This document shows, piece by piece, positions 1 to 8,526 of a stretch of 64,000 nucleotides of DNA. A program made the translations under genes and the position numbers. The DNA is from Sphingomonas sp. GTDB lineage: Bacteria > Pseudomonadota > Alphaproteobacteria > Sphingomonadales > Sphingomonadaceae. Each line of letters begins with the position of its first letter. Position 1 is the stretch's first letter. The notes beneath the pieces were generated by a model. The model was not told the origin of the DNA, did not search any database, and worked only from the letters and a program-made list of their open reading frames with translations. The stretch is from positions 1-64,000 of the forward strand of contig NZ_JACCSU010000027.1 of assembly GCF_013812825.1 (NCBI RefSeq), written 5' to 3'.

Positions 1-77
1 CCCGCGGAGCCTCGCTCAACCCCCCCTCCGTCAGCACTTCGTGCTGCCACCTCCCCGTCCCGGGGAGGAGACTCCGG
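1..77. repeat. Intergenic palindromic element downstream of accD
   Basis: The 77 bases before the accD stop codon hold no gene. They contain two short palindromes in tandem: CAGCAC-TTC-GTGCTG around 32-46 and a CCTCCCC...GGGGAGG pair around 51-67. C-rich elements of this look are common between genes in sphingomonads, but no second copy was seen in this window, so the repeat assignment rests on general knowledge. It could also be the transcript end of the accD operon. folC often follows accD in relatives and, if present, lies outside the window. Confidence 0.35.
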
Positions 78-932
78 TCACGCCGCCTCGCGCTCGGGGG
101 CCAAGTAGCTCACTAATTGCGACAGCCGCTCGCGCAGCTGGTGGCGCGGGACCACCATGTCGATCATCCCGTGGGCGAGCAGATATTCGGCGCGCTGGAA
201 GCCGTCGGGAAGCTTTTCGCGGATGGTCTGCTCGATCACCCGCTGGCCGGCGAAGCCGATCAGCGCGCCCGGCTCGGCAAGCTGGACGTCGCCGAGCATC
301 GCATAGGAAGCGGTGACTCCGCCGGTCGTCGGGTCGGTGAGGACGACGATGTACGGCAGGCCGGCCTCGCGCAGCTCGGCCAAGGCCACGGTCGTTCGCG
401 GCATCTGCATCAGCGACAATATGCCTTCCTGCATGCGGGCCCCGCCGGCGGCGGTGAACAGCAGGTACGGGCATTTGCCGGCAATCGCGGCGTGCACTCC
501 GGCGACGAACGCGGCGCCGACCGCGATGCCCATCGAACCGCCCATGAAGGCGAAATCCTGGACTCCGATGATCACCGGATGGTCGTCCAATGTCCCGCGC
601 GCGTTGAGCAAGGCGTCGCGTTCATTGGTCGCTGCGCGGGCCGCCTTCAGCCGGTCGGTGTAGCGCTTGCTGTCCTTGAACCGCAGCGGGTCCTCGCGGA
701 CTTCGGGCGCCGGCAGCAGTTCGTAGCGTCCCTGGTCGAACAGATGCTCGAACCTGGCCTTGGCTCCGATCCGGTCGTGGTGGTCGCAGCGCGGGCAGAC
801 CCGAAGATTGTCCTCCCACTCCTTGAGGAAGACCATCGTCCCGCACTTGCCGCACTTGTGCCAGAGATTGTCGGTCGACTGCCGCTTGGGCAGGAATGGG
901 ATGCCTTTCCGGACCCGGCTCAGCCAGCTCAT
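78..932 (-). CDS. accD: Acetyl-CoA carboxylase carboxyltransferase subunit beta
   Basis: This is the beta subunit of the carboxyltransferase that moves the carboxyl group from biotin to acetyl-CoA, the first committed step of fatty-acid synthesis in the cytoplasm; it works with AccA. The 284-aa protein begins [10 protein letters not shown], as is typical for AccD. It has the N-terminal four-cysteine zinc ribbon (C27, C30, C46, C49) followed by the crotonase-like carboxyltransferase fold with the glycine-rich [11 protein letters not shown] and [10 protein letters not shown] segments. The ATG at 932 was chosen over longer in-frame starts because family homology begins there. pyrF ends only 49 bp upstream on the same strand, so the two are probably co-transcribed. 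Confidence 0.97.
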   Translation of the reverse strand: MSWLSRVRKGIPFLPKRQSTDNLWHKCGKCGTMVFLKEWEDNLRVCPRCDHHDRIGAKARFEHLFDQGRYELLPAPEVREDPLRFKDSKRYTDRLKAARAATNERDALLNARGTLDDHPVIIGVQDFAFMGGSMGIAVGAAFVAGVHAAIAGKCPYLLFTAAGGARMQEGILSLMQMPRTTVALAELREAGLPYIVVLTDPTTGGVTASYAMLGDVQLAEPGALIGFAGQRVIEQTIREKLPDGFQRAEYLLAHGMIDMVVPRHQLRERLSQLVSYLAPEREAA

Positions 933-981
933 TGACGTCCTCGTTCCATAGCGCGGTTCCGCTAGGCGCAAGCGCCCGTCC

Positions 982-1653
982 TTACAAGGTGGCGGCGATG
1001 CTCCGGACTGCGGCGGACGGATCGTTCGCCTCGGTGATCGGGCGGCCGATGACGAGGATCGAGGCTCCGTCGTCGATCGCTGAGCGCGGGGTGACGATTC
1101 GCTTCTGGTCGGCGGAGTTAATCGCGTCTGGCCGGACTCCGGGAACGACGAAAAAGCCGGCGGGCCACGCCTTGCGCGCGGCCGCGACTTCCTCGCCCGA
1201 GCAGACGATGCCATCGAGGCCGGCGCTTTGCGCGAGCGCGGCGAGGCGCGCGACCTGTTCGGCCGGGCCGTCCCCGACTCCCGCGGCCGCGAGGTCCTTG
1301 TCGTCGAGGCTGGTGAGGACAGTGACCGCGACGACCTTGGTGTCGGGCGAAGCGGCGGCCTTGGCGTGTTCGAGCATCGCTTGGCCGCCGCCGGCATGGA
1401 CGGTCAGGATCGCCGGCTCGAGCGGACGCAGCACCTGGACGGCCCTGGCGACGGTGTTGGGTATGTCATGCAGCTTCAGATCGAGGAAGATGGGCAGCCC
1501 GAATTCGCCGAGCTCGGTCACTCCGGATGGACCGTTGGCGGCGAAAAACTCGAGGCCGAGCTTGATTCCGCCGGCTACTCCGCGAACCGCGCGCGCAATC
1601 TCGCGCGCACGGGCAAGGTCGGCCGTGTCGATGGCGACGAAGATCGGGCTCAT
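982..1653 (-). CDS. pyrF: Orotidine 5'-phosphate decarboxylase
   Basis: PyrF decarboxylates OMP to UMP, the last step of de novo pyrimidine synthesis. The 223-aa protein shows the family signature [12 protein letters not shown], with the catalytic Asp-Lys-Asp array at about D58, K60 and D63, and the phosphate-binding PGVRPD and VIGRPIT loops near the C-terminus. The start at 1653 overlaps the lapA stop by four bases (ATGA), so translation is probably coupled. In many sphingomonads trpF, trpB and trpA follow pyrF before accD; here accD follows directly. Confidence 0.97.
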   Translation of the reverse strand: MSPIFVAIDTADLARAREIARAVRGVAGGIKLGLEFFAANGPSGVTELGEFGLPIFLDLKLHDIPNTVARAVQVLRPLEPAILTVHAGGGQAMLEHAKAAASPDTKVVAVTVLTSLDDKDLAAAGVGDGPAEQVARLAALAQSAGLDGIVCSGEEVAAARKAWPAGFFVVPGVRPDAINSADQKRIVTPRSAIDDGASILVIGRPITEANDPSAAVRSIAATL

Positions 1654-1946
1654 ATCGCCGGGGATTCGTCCGCTGGCACGGGCGCCCGGTTCGTCGCAGG
1701 CGCGGTCTGCTGCCGTTCCTGCGCTTCGACGCGGCGCCGAAGCGTCCACAACCGCGCTCTTTCGATCAGGAAGGTGGGCAGGAATCCCAGCAGGAACATC
1801 GCCAGCAGCAGAACCGGGATCTTGATGTCGACCTGAATGTCGCCCCACAGGTTCAAGGGGACGTCGGTCCAGTTGCGGCTGGCGAACAAAGCGATGAGCA
1901 CGGCGAGAAGCACCCAGAACAGGGTCTTCAGAAATTGCATCGGCAT
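1650..1946 (-). CDS. lapA: LapA-domain (DUF1049) inner-membrane protein
   Basis: This 98-aa membrane protein has two hydrophobic segments (about residues 5-25 and 43-62) flanking a short loop with NLWGDIQVDIKIP. A cytoplasmic tail with an RRRVEAQERQ coiled-coil-like stretch follows. That is the DUF1049/LapA layout; in E. coli LapA works with LapB in controlling lipopolysaccharide synthesis through LpxC turnover, but the role in alphaproteobacteria is inferred. It is the first gene of the lapA-pyrF-accD run. In relatives ihfB usually precedes it; here a divergent serine hydrolase gene lies upstream. Confidence 0.85.
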   Translation of the reverse strand: MPMQFLKTLFWVLLAVLIALFASRNWTDVPLNLWGDIQVDIKIPVLLLAMFLLGFLPTFLIERARLWTLRRRVEAQERQQTAPATNRAPVPADESPAI

Positions 1947-2087
1947 GGCTCCCGTGGCGCGCCTTTAGGCGAGCAGCGCTGCAATGGCCAGCGGCGGAGG
2001 CATTCGTCGTGCTCCAGCCGCCGTTCATCGCAGCTTGCACGGCACAGCGTTGAGCCGACCCAGCCTTGACTCCACAAGAGGTGCGGG

Positions 2088-3437
2088 GTGGGAGGTCGCT
2101 TGGAAAAGCAGCACAAGATCGGTCTTGGCGCATTCGCGCTGCTGCTCGGCGCGGTCTATTTGGCGGTGCCGTCGCAGCCGACGGCTCCCGCCGAGCCCGT
2201 TGCGACCGCCCAAGCCAATCGTCATCTGGCAGCGGTCACCCCGTCCGCCCGCCGCGACATCGATTATGCGGCGCTCGACGCACGGCTGAAGCGGATGGCC
2301 GAGAAGCCGGCGGTCGTCGGTCTCGCGGTCGGGGTCGTCGAGAATGGCCGAATCACGTTCCTCAGCGGCTATGGCGAGACTCTGGCCGGCTCGGGCGAAA
2401 AGGTCACTCCGGACACGGTGTTCCGCTGGGCGTCCGTGTCCAAGGGCGTCGCCGCGACGATGATCGCCAAGCTCGCCGAGGAGGACAAGCTCAGCTTCAA
2501 TTCGCCGCTGGCGAAATACGCGAGCATCAGGCTGCCGGGCGGCGCCGAGTCGCGGGCGACCATCGGCGATCTGCTGAGCCACCGGCTCGGCCTTTACCGC
2601 AACGCCTACGACAACAAGCTCGAGGAAGGGCAGGACACGCGCTTCCTTCGCCAGACGCTCGGGCACCTCAATTTGATCTGCCCGCCCGGCACGTGCTGGA
2701 GCTACCAGAATGTCGCCTACGACGGCTCGTCGGAGATCGTCGAGCGGGTCACCGGCAAGCCATTTCGCGAAGCGGTCCGCGAGAAATTGTTCAATCCCAT
2801 TGGAATGACCAGCGCCAGCGTCACCCGCGAGGGGCTGGTCAGCGCCAAAAGCTGGGCCCGGCCGCATAATGCGGGGCGCAAACCGCTCGAAGTCCTAGAC
2901 ACCTATTACCGGGTGCCGGCCGCCGGCGGAGTCAACAGCAACATCAAGGACCTGGCGCTGTGGATGCTCGCCCAGATGGGGCAGATGCCCGACGTCCTGT
3001 CGCCCCAGCTCTTGCACACGATCCACGCGCCGCTGGTCAAGACTCCCGGCGAGCGGCGGCGGTTGCGCAAGTTCCTCGAACGGCTCGGCCAGGCCGATTA
3101 CGGATACGGCTGGCGGAGCTATGATTATGCCGGCCACCGGATCGTCGGCCACCGCGGCGGAGTCAGCGGCTACCGCTCGCTGATCCTGTTCGACCCGGAC
3201 CGCAAGAGCGGGGTCGTGGCGATGTGGAACAGCAACACCAACCAGCCCGGCGGCCTCGAGTTCGAGGTGATGGACATGCTCTATCGGCTGCCATTCCGCG
3301 ACTGGATGGAGCTCGGCAACGGGGCGCCTGGGGCGGCTCCCGACAATGACGACGAAGCCGCCAAGGACAGCGCGGCGATCGCGGCGGCGAGGACGACCGG
3401 AGCGCGCGGCTCAGCGTCTTTCCGTTCATCCCGCTGA
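2088..3437 (+). CDS. Serine hydrolase, beta-lactamase/penicillin-binding-protein fold (class C type)
   Basis: Secreted or membrane-anchored serine hydrolase of the beta-lactamase (PF00144) superfamily. An N-terminal hydrophobic segment (about residues 10-28) is followed by the three catalytic motifs of class C enzymes and esterases: S116-V-S-K119, Y207-Q-N209 and H357-R-G-G360 in place of KTG. The substrate is unknown; a DD-peptidase, an esterase or a true beta-lactamase are all possible. The GTG at 2088 is the longest start, but a TTG at 2100 is preceded by GGAGG at 2091-2095 with good spacing and may be the real one. The last 45 or so residues are low-complexity. The hemerythrin-like gene follows after 58 bp. 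Confidence 0.88.
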   Translation: MGGRLEKQHKIGLGAFALLLGAVYLAVPSQPTAPAEPVATAQANRHLAAVTPSARRDIDYAALDARLKRMAEKPAVVGLAVGVVENGRITFLSGYGETLAGSGEKVTPDTVFRWASVSKGVAATMIAKLAEEDKLSFNSPLAKYASIRLPGGAESRATIGDLLSHRLGLYRNAYDNKLEEGQDTRFLRQTLGHLNLICPPGTCWSYQNVAYDGSSEIVERVTGKPFREAVREKLFNPIGMTSASVTREGLVSAKSWARPHNAGRKPLEVLDTYYRVPAAGGVNSNIKDLALWMLAQMGQMPDVLSPQLLHTIHAPLVKTPGERRRLRKFLERLGQADYGYGWRSYDYAGHRIVGHRGGVSGYRSLILFDPDRKSGVVAMWNSNTNQPGGLEFEVMDMLYRLPFRDWMELGNGAPGAAPDNDDEAAKDSAAIAAARTTGARGSASFRSSR

Positions 3438-3495
3438 ATACAGGAACTTGTGTCCAGCGCGGCGGGTTCTGCCGGCACTGACCAGGAGAGCCCCA

Positions 3496-4008
3496 ATGCC
3501 AGAATCGACCAAGCAGGACGCGATCGCACTGCTCAAGCAGGACCACCGCACCGTCGAGGAATTGTTCGCCCAGTTCGAGAAAGCGAGCGGCGGGGGCCGC
3601 AAGCAAAAGCTCGCCGAGCAGATCTGCCTCGAGCTGTCGGTCCACGCGACCATCGAGGAAGAGATTTTCTATCCGGCCTGCGAGGGCAAGGTCGAACAGG
3701 AGCTCCTGAAGGAAGCCTATGTCGAGCATGACGGAGCCAAGATGCTGATCGCCGAGATCCAGGCCGGCGACGGGCGGAGCGACGACTTTTTCGACGCCAA
3801 GGTCAAGGTGCTCCAGGAGCAGATCGAGCACCACGTCGAGGAAGAAGAGAAGCGCATGGAGGGCGTGTTCAGCCAGGCGCGCAAGGCCGGCCTCGACATG
3901 GACGGGCTCGGCGAGCAGCTGGCACAGCGCAAGGCCGAGCTGACTGAAACCTACAAGGCGACGGGCGTTCCCAAGCCCGAGCTGACGACGATGAACGAGA
4001 CGCTCTGA
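3496..4008 (+). CDS. Hemerythrin-like HHE-domain protein
   Basis: A 170-aa cytoplasmic four-helix protein of the HHE cation-binding family. Candidate iron ligands are H17 (KQDH), H50 with E54 (SVHATIEEE), H78 (VEHDG) and H112/H113 with following glutamates (EHHVEEEEKR). Such proteins bind a di-iron site and have been linked to oxygen, nitric-oxide or oxidative-stress handling. The ATG at 3496 was chosen because homology starts at MPESTKQDAI; the longer in-frame reading overlaps the serine hydrolase. The FAD/Rieske oxidoreductase begins 16 bp downstream, so the two probably form one transcript; a shared redox-stress role is inference. Confidence 0.9.
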   Translation: MPESTKQDAIALLKQDHRTVEELFAQFEKASGGGRKQKLAEQICLELSVHATIEEEIFYPACEGKVEQELLKEAYVEHDGAKMLIAEIQAGDGRSDDFFDAKVKVLQEQIEHHVEEEEKRMEGVFSQARKAGLDMDGLGEQLAQRKAELTETYKATGVPKPELTTMNETL

Positions 4009-4024
4009 ACCGACAAAGCCGCCG

Positions 4025-5539
4025 ATGACGACTAGCAGCTTCTGGTATGAGGACGTCGGGCTCGAAAAGAGGCCGCCGCTCGCTGCCGATGCGCAATGCG
4101 ACCTGGTCGTCGTCGGCTCGGGGATCGCGGGAATGTCGAGCGCCTATGAGGCGGCGCGGTTCGGCTGGCGGGTGATTGTCATCGACCGCGCCGAGACCAT
4201 CGGCGGAGTCATGACCCCGCGCACGACGGCGCACCTGGCCACCGAGCTCGACGATTATTATTATTATCTGATCAAGGCGCGCAGCGAGGACGACGCGCGA
4301 CTCTATCACGAGAGCCAGGTCGCGGCGGTCAACCGAATCGAGACGATCTGCCGCGACGAGGGCATTGATGCCGACTTCGCCCGGCTCGAGGGCATCCTGG
4401 TCCCCGCCGAGCCGGCGCACATGCGCGACCTTCAGCAGGAATATGATGCGTGCCGAGCGATCGGGGTCGATGTCGAGTGGCTCGACCAGGCGCCGATCCC
4501 GCTGCCCGACGGAACGCGGGCGCTGCGCTTCCCCAACCAGGGCCGGTTCCACCCGCTCAAATATATTCGCGGGCTAATCGCCGCGGTCGAGGGCCGCGGT
4601 GGGAAAATCCACGGCGGCACCGTCTATGTCGACCATCAAGAGGAGGACGGCGGAGTCACCATCGAGACCGAGGCCGGCCATAAGATCCGCGCCAGGGCCG
4701 CGCTCTTCGCGACCAATTCGCCGGTCAACGACAAGGTGACCATCCACACCAAGCTGGTCCCCGACCGCACTTACGTGATCGCGGGGCCGGTGCCCAAGGG
4801 CTCGGTGCCCGACCTGCTGATCTGGGACACGCTCGAAGCCTATCATTACGTGCGCCTGCAGCCGCTCGGCGAGACGGAGGACCTGCTGATCGTCGGCGGC
4901 GAGGACCACCGAAGCGGCATGGCCAACGACATGGACGAGCGTTTCGCCCATCTCGAGACGTGGACGCGCGAGCGCTTCCCGTCATTCCAGGGTGCGCGTT
5001 ATCGCTGGTCGGGCCAGGTGATGGAGCCGGTCGACTTCATGCCGTACACCGGCCGCAACCCCGGCAACCGCAACATCTACGTCCACACCGGCGACAGCGG
5101 CCAGGGGATGACCAACGGGGTCGCCGGAGCAATCAATTTCGCTGCCTTGCTGTTCGAGCAGAAGGCGCATTTTGCCGAGCTGTTGGACCCGGCGCGCAAG
5201 CCGGTGGCCGGCACCAGCCTTGCCGATTTCGTCAGCGGCCGCGCCGAGGACGTCGCCAATCTGTCGGAATATCTGACCGGCGGCGACGTCGCGTCCGTGG
5301 ACGAGCTGAAACCGGGCGAGGGCGCGATCATCCGCCGTGGGACCGCCAAGATCGCCGCGTTCCGGCAGGACGACGGGACGGTCATCGAGCGTTCGGCGGT
5401 GTGCACCCACGTCGGCTGCATCGTCCACTGGAACGGGCTCGAGAAATGCTGGGACTGCCCGTGCCACGGCTCGCAGTTCCAGCCGGACGGGCAGGTGATC
5501 AACGGCCCGGCGATCCGCCCGCTTGCCGAGGCCGACTGA
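4025..5539 (+). CDS. FAD-dependent oxidoreductase with C-terminal Rieske [2Fe-2S] domain
   Basis: A 504-aa fusion. The N-terminal part is a DadA-like amine-oxidase-type flavoprotein with a dinucleotide-binding GSGIAG motif near residues 31-36 and an FAD-contacting TGDSGQGMTNG segment near 355. The C-terminal 100 residues are a Rieske domain with cluster ligands C460/H462 and C478/H481, plus C465 and C480 for the stabilising disulfide. This architecture occurs widely in bacteria, often near stress genes, but its substrate is not established. The hemerythrin-like gene lies 16 bp upstream. No signal peptide is visible, so it should be cytoplasmic. Confidence 0.92.
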   Translation: MTTSSFWYEDVGLEKRPPLAADAQCDLVVVGSGIAGMSSAYEAARFGWRVIVIDRAETIGGVMTPRTTAHLATELDDYYYYLIKARSEDDARLYHESQVAAVNRIETICRDEGIDADFARLEGILVPAEPAHMRDLQQEYDACRAIGVDVEWLDQAPIPLPDGTRALRFPNQGRFHPLKYIRGLIAAVEGRGGKIHGGTVYVDHQEEDGGVTIETEAGHKIRARAALFATNSPVNDKVTIHTKLVPDRTYVIAGPVPKGSVPDLLIWDTLEAYHYVRLQPLGETEDLLIVGGEDHRSGMANDMDERFAHLETWTRERFPSFQGARYRWSGQVMEPVDFMPYTGRNPGNRNIYVHTGDSGQGMTNGVAGAINFAALLFEQKAHFAELLDPARKPVAGTSLADFVSGRAEDVANLSEYLTGGDVASVDELKPGEGAIIRRGTAKIAAFRQDDGTVIERSAVCTHVGCIVHWNGLEKCWDCPCHGSQFQPDGQVINGPAIRPLAEAD

Positions 5540-5685
5540 TCGAGCCATCCCTGCTGCCCGGCAGGGGGACCTGAAAACAGGCCGGCAAGGCCGTGACAAT
5601 CCGGTCAAAGCTGGGTGAATGGGCCGCTAACCAATCCTTTAGGTGATCTCGGCTAGAATGCGCTCGAACAAGTGAGAGTTGGATT

Positions 5686-5961
5686 GTGGGCCGAAGTCCT
5701 GGGCAAGTTCCGCGGAGACACCGCATCGAAGTGGCGCACGACGCGACTCTGGTGCTGTCCGACGGCTCCGAGCATTCGGTGAAAATCACCGACGTCTCCG
5801 CCGGCGGATTCCGCCTGCAGACCGACGAGACCATGCCGATCGGCGAGCATGTGTACCTGCGCGTACCCCATTACGGCGACTTTCCGGCGCAGATCCGCTG
5901 GGCGCTCGGCACTGACGCCGGCGGCCTGTTCCTCCAGCCCGTCGAGCTGCCGACCGGCTGA
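5686..5961 (+). CDS. PilZ-domain protein (putative c-di-GMP binding)
   Basis: A single-domain protein of up to 91 aa. It shows a basic RRHR stretch near residue 11 and the TDVSAGGFRL version of the PilZ D/N-x-S-x-x-G motif, followed by the beta strands HVYLRVPHYGDFPAQIRWALG. The arginine motif is shortened relative to the canonical RxxxR, so cyclic-di-GMP binding is likely but not certain. The start is a GTG at 5686 (a TTG sits one base earlier in another frame). The 146-bp gap upstream has several small hairpins but no recognised riboswitch. A halogenase gene follows 42 bp downstream. Confidence 0.8.
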   Translation: MGRSPGQVPRRHRIEVAHDATLVLSDGSEHSVKITDVSAGGFRLQTDETMPIGEHVYLRVPHYGDFPAQIRWALGTDAGGLFLQPVELPTG

Positions 5962-6003
5962 CGGCGTTGCAGATTGCCGGGCGCTGCTCCAAGCTGACGG
6001 CCA

Positions 6004-7518
6004 ATGCACTCCATTCGAGAAGTCGTGATCGTCGGTGGCGGCACCGCCGGCTGGATGGCCGCGGCGGCCTTGTCGCGCTTCCTCGGCAACGCCGGCACCC
6101 GCATCACCGTCGTCGAGTCGGACGAGATCGGCACCGTCGGGGTCGGCGAGGCGACCATCCCGCCGCTGATCGCCTACAACAGCATGCTCGGGATCAACGA
6201 GGACGAGTTCCTCGCGGCGACCCAGGGGACGTTCAAGCTCGGCATCGAGTTCGTCGATTGGGGCGACATCGGCGAGCGTTATTTCCACCCGTTCGGAGCG
6301 CACGGACAGGACGTCCGCGGAGTCAGTTTCCACCAGCTCTATCTGCGCGAGCGCAAGCGTCGCGAGCTTCCCGATATCGCCGAATGGTCGATGAGCGCGG
6401 TGGCCGCGGCGCTCGGCCGTTACGCCCGTCCCGGGCCGGATGCGCGCCTGCCGCTGTCGCAACTGTTCTACGCGTTCCATTTCGATGCCGGGCTCTACGC
6501 CCTGTTCCTGCGCAATTACGCGGAGCGCGGCGGGGTCCGCCGGATCGAAGGCAAAATCGTCGACACCCGGCTCGACGGCGCCTGCGGCCATGTCGAATCC
6601 GTTACCCTGGCCGACGGCACGACCATCGCCGGCGAGCTGTTCGTCGACTGTTCCGGCTTTCGCGGGCTGCTGATCGAGCAGGCGCTGGCGACCGGCTACG
6701 AGGACTGGACCAAATGGCTGCCGTGCGACCGGGCGATCGCCGTCCCGACGGCCTATCAGGGACAGCCCGACCCCTTCACGCGCTCGACGGCCCGCCCGGG
6801 CGGCTGGCAATGGCGGATCCCGCTGCAGCACCGAATGGGCAATGGCCTCGTCTATTCGAGCGAGCACCTGGCCGACGATGACGCGGCGCGTCTTCTGCTC
6901 GACAATCTCGAAGGCGAGCGGCTCGCCGAGCCCCGGCGACTGTCCTTCACCACCGGCCGGCGCAAGCTCGCCTGGAACCGCAACGTGGTGTCGCTGGGGC
7001 TGTCGAGTGGGTTTGTGGAGCCGCTCGAATCGACCAGCATCCATTTGATCCAGAGCGGCATCGCCAAGCTCATCGCCCTGTTCCCCGACCGCCGCTTCAA
7101 CCCGATCGAGCGCGACGAGTACAACCGCCAGATGCAGGACGTGTTCGAGGATGTCCGCGACTTCATCATCCTCCATTACAAGGCCACTCGGCGCGAGGAT
7201 TCCGGGCTGTGGAAATATTGCGCGGCGATGAACCTTCCCGACAGCCTCGAGTGGAAGATGGAACTGTGGCGCTCGAAGGGACGCCTGTTCCGCGAGGGCA
7301 AGGAGCTGTTCGCGACCGCCAGCTGGGTCGCGGTCATGCTCGGCCAGGGCATCGTTCCCGACGAGCACGAGCCGGCCGCGGACGGGCTCGAGGAGGAGCT
7401 GGTCGCCGACGCGCTCGACAAGATGCGATTGAGCTATCGGCGAATGGCCGAGCATATGCCGACCCACGGCGAGTTCATCGCCCGGTCGTGCGCAGCGCGA
7501 TCTCTGGAGAAGCCGTAG
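6004..7518 (+). CDS. Flavin-dependent tryptophan halogenase family protein
   Basis: A 504-aa flavoprotein of the tryptophan 7-halogenase (PrnA/RebH) family. The N-terminus carries VVIVGGGTAGWMAA for FAD binding. K78 in QGTFKLGIEF aligns with the catalytic lysine that forms the haloamine intermediate. The family-specific WxWxIP motif is present as WQWRIP, and the EPLESTS segment carries the active-site glutamate region. True halogenases need a flavin reductase; none is encoded nearby. In sphingomonads many members of this family sit with TonB-dependent receptors and act on unknown substrates, so the halogenated product cannot be predicted. Confidence 0.9.
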   Translation: MHSIREVVIVGGGTAGWMAAAALSRFLGNAGTRITVVESDEIGTVGVGEATIPPLIAYNSMLGINEDEFLAATQGTFKLGIEFVDWGDIGERYFHPFGAHGQDVRGVSFHQLYLRERKRRELPDIAEWSMSAVAAALGRYARPGPDARLPLSQLFYAFHFDAGLYALFLRNYAERGGVRRIEGKIVDTRLDGACGHVESVTLADGTTIAGELFVDCSGFRGLLIEQALATGYEDWTKWLPCDRAIAVPTAYQGQPDPFTRSTARPGGWQWRIPLQHRMGNGLVYSSEHLADDDAARLLLDNLEGERLAEPRRLSFTTGRRKLAWNRNVVSLGLSSGFVEPLESTSIHLIQSGIAKLIALFPDRRFNPIERDEYNRQMQDVFEDVRDFIILHYKATRREDSGLWKYCAAMNLPDSLEWKMELWRSKGRLFREGKELFATASWVAVMLGQGIVPDEHEPAADGLEEELVADALDKMRLSYRRMAEHMPTHGEFIARSCAARSLEKP

Positions 7519-7632
7519 CGCCGCGCTCCCGGGCCGCACTCAGGCTCGCCGTTGCACCGGCTCGGCGAGGATGTCTCCGCGCCTGGGAACGGAAGCGCTC
7601 GTCCGGCGCTAGTTCACCGAAGGAGATGGAAG

Positions 7633-7752
7633 ATGTTCAGAAAACTGCTTTTTGCCGGTGGAATGGCCTACCTATGGCGCAAGTTCAGGGGTGGCTCGCG
7701 GTCGGACGATAACTCGATGATCGGCAGCCGCCGCGGCGGGCTGCGCTTCTAA
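7633..7752 (+). CDS. Small hypothetical protein (39 aa)
   Basis: A very short reading frame starting MFRKLLFAGGMAYLWRKF and ending RRGGLRF. It has a good ribosome-binding site (AAGGAG at 7619-7624, eight bases before the ATG) and is followed 17 bp after its stop by a strong terminator, which supports it as a real gene. An amphipathic or weakly hydrophobic N-terminal helix is followed by a basic tail, so a membrane-surface protein is possible. No family is recognised. Confidence 0.6.
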   Translation: MFRKLLFAGGMAYLWRKFRGGSRSDDNSMIGSRRGGLRF

Positions 7753-7769
7753 CAACCGGACAATTGGAA

Positions 7770-7811
7770 AACGGCCGCCGGCGCGCTAGCGCCGACGGCC
7801 GTTGCTTTTTG
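7770..7811. terminator. Bidirectional rho-independent terminator
   Basis: A 15-bp stem with one mismatch (arms 7770-7784 and 7789-7803) closes on a GCTA loop. On the plus strand it is followed by GCTTTTT. On the minus strand it is followed by a short T run (AAAA at 7768-7771). It sits between the convergent 39-aa gene and the L,D-transpeptidase gene and can end both transcripts. Confidence 0.85.
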
Positions 7812-7822
7812 GGGTCAAGAAG

Positions 7823-8374
7823 TCAGGCGCCGATCAACACCGGTGTGCCGACCCCGGTCACCGTGAAGAGCTTCGCGGCGAATTTGGCCGGCAGCCGAAT
7901 GCAGCCGTGGCTCGCGGGATGCCCCGGATTGTGCCCGGCGTGAAGCGCGATTCCGAAGCGGTCGATGCGCTGCATGAAGGGCATCGGCGCATTGTCGTAC
8001 TTGCGGCTCCGGTGCATCTGCTTCTTCTCGAGCACGTTGAAAATGCCGGTCGGCGTCGGGTTCCTGTTGGTTCCGGTCGAGATCGTCGTCACGGCCACCA
8101 ACGTCTCGCCCCGATAGAGGAAGGCGAGCTGATCGGAGAGGCTGACCACGACCCGTTCGGCGCCCGCGCTTTTCGGCACGTCGCGCCACAGATAGTTGCC
8201 GGGCTTCAGCCGCTTCGGGCCGAATCCCTCGATCATGTCGGCGCGGGCGATCGCCGCGGCGCTCGCCGCGGTCATCTTCGCCTCGTAGGTTTCGATCGCA
8301 GCCGCGGCGGGAGTAGAAGGAACTCCGAGGGCGAGCGCACCCGATGCGGCCAGCGCAAACGCTAGCTTCTTCAT
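7823..8374 (-). CDS. L,D-transpeptidase family protein (YkuD domain)
   Basis: A 183-aa secreted protein with a clear signal peptide (MKKLAFALAASGALALG, cleavage near AAAA-IET). The YkuD catalytic domain has the signature H145 ... S155-H-G-C158-I-R, with C158 as the nucleophile. Members form 3-3 cross-links in peptidoglycan or attach proteins to it in the periplasm. The ATG at 8374 is chosen because it gives the signal peptide; the in-frame extension upstream does not look coding. The minus-strand helicase gene upstream is separated by about 150 bp. Confidence 0.93.
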   Translation of the reverse strand: MKKLAFALAASGALALGVPSTPAAAAIETYEAKMTAASAAAIARADMIEGFGPKRLKPGNYLWRDVPKSAGAERVVVSLSDQLAFLYRGETLVAVTTISTGTNRNPTPTGIFNVLEKKQMHRSRKYDNAPMPFMQRIDRFGIALHAGHNPGHPASHGCIRLPAKFAAKLFTVTGVGTPVLIGA

Positions 8375-8526
8375 TTCACAGGCTCTTTTTCCTATTGACT
8401 TTTGCTGCATTAATGCACGCGACCCGAGTCGGGTTCCGTGAGTCGCGGTGGTTTCGGAGCCCTCGAGCGTCACCGAGGCCCTTTGTGTCGACCGAATCGG
8501 GGACGCTTACACGCGAGCGACTTCGT

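Noticed and set aside
5653..7539. 628-codon open frame on the minus strand
   Set aside because: Antisense to the PilZ and halogenase genes; no domain is recognisable, and the opposite strand has clear family motifs.
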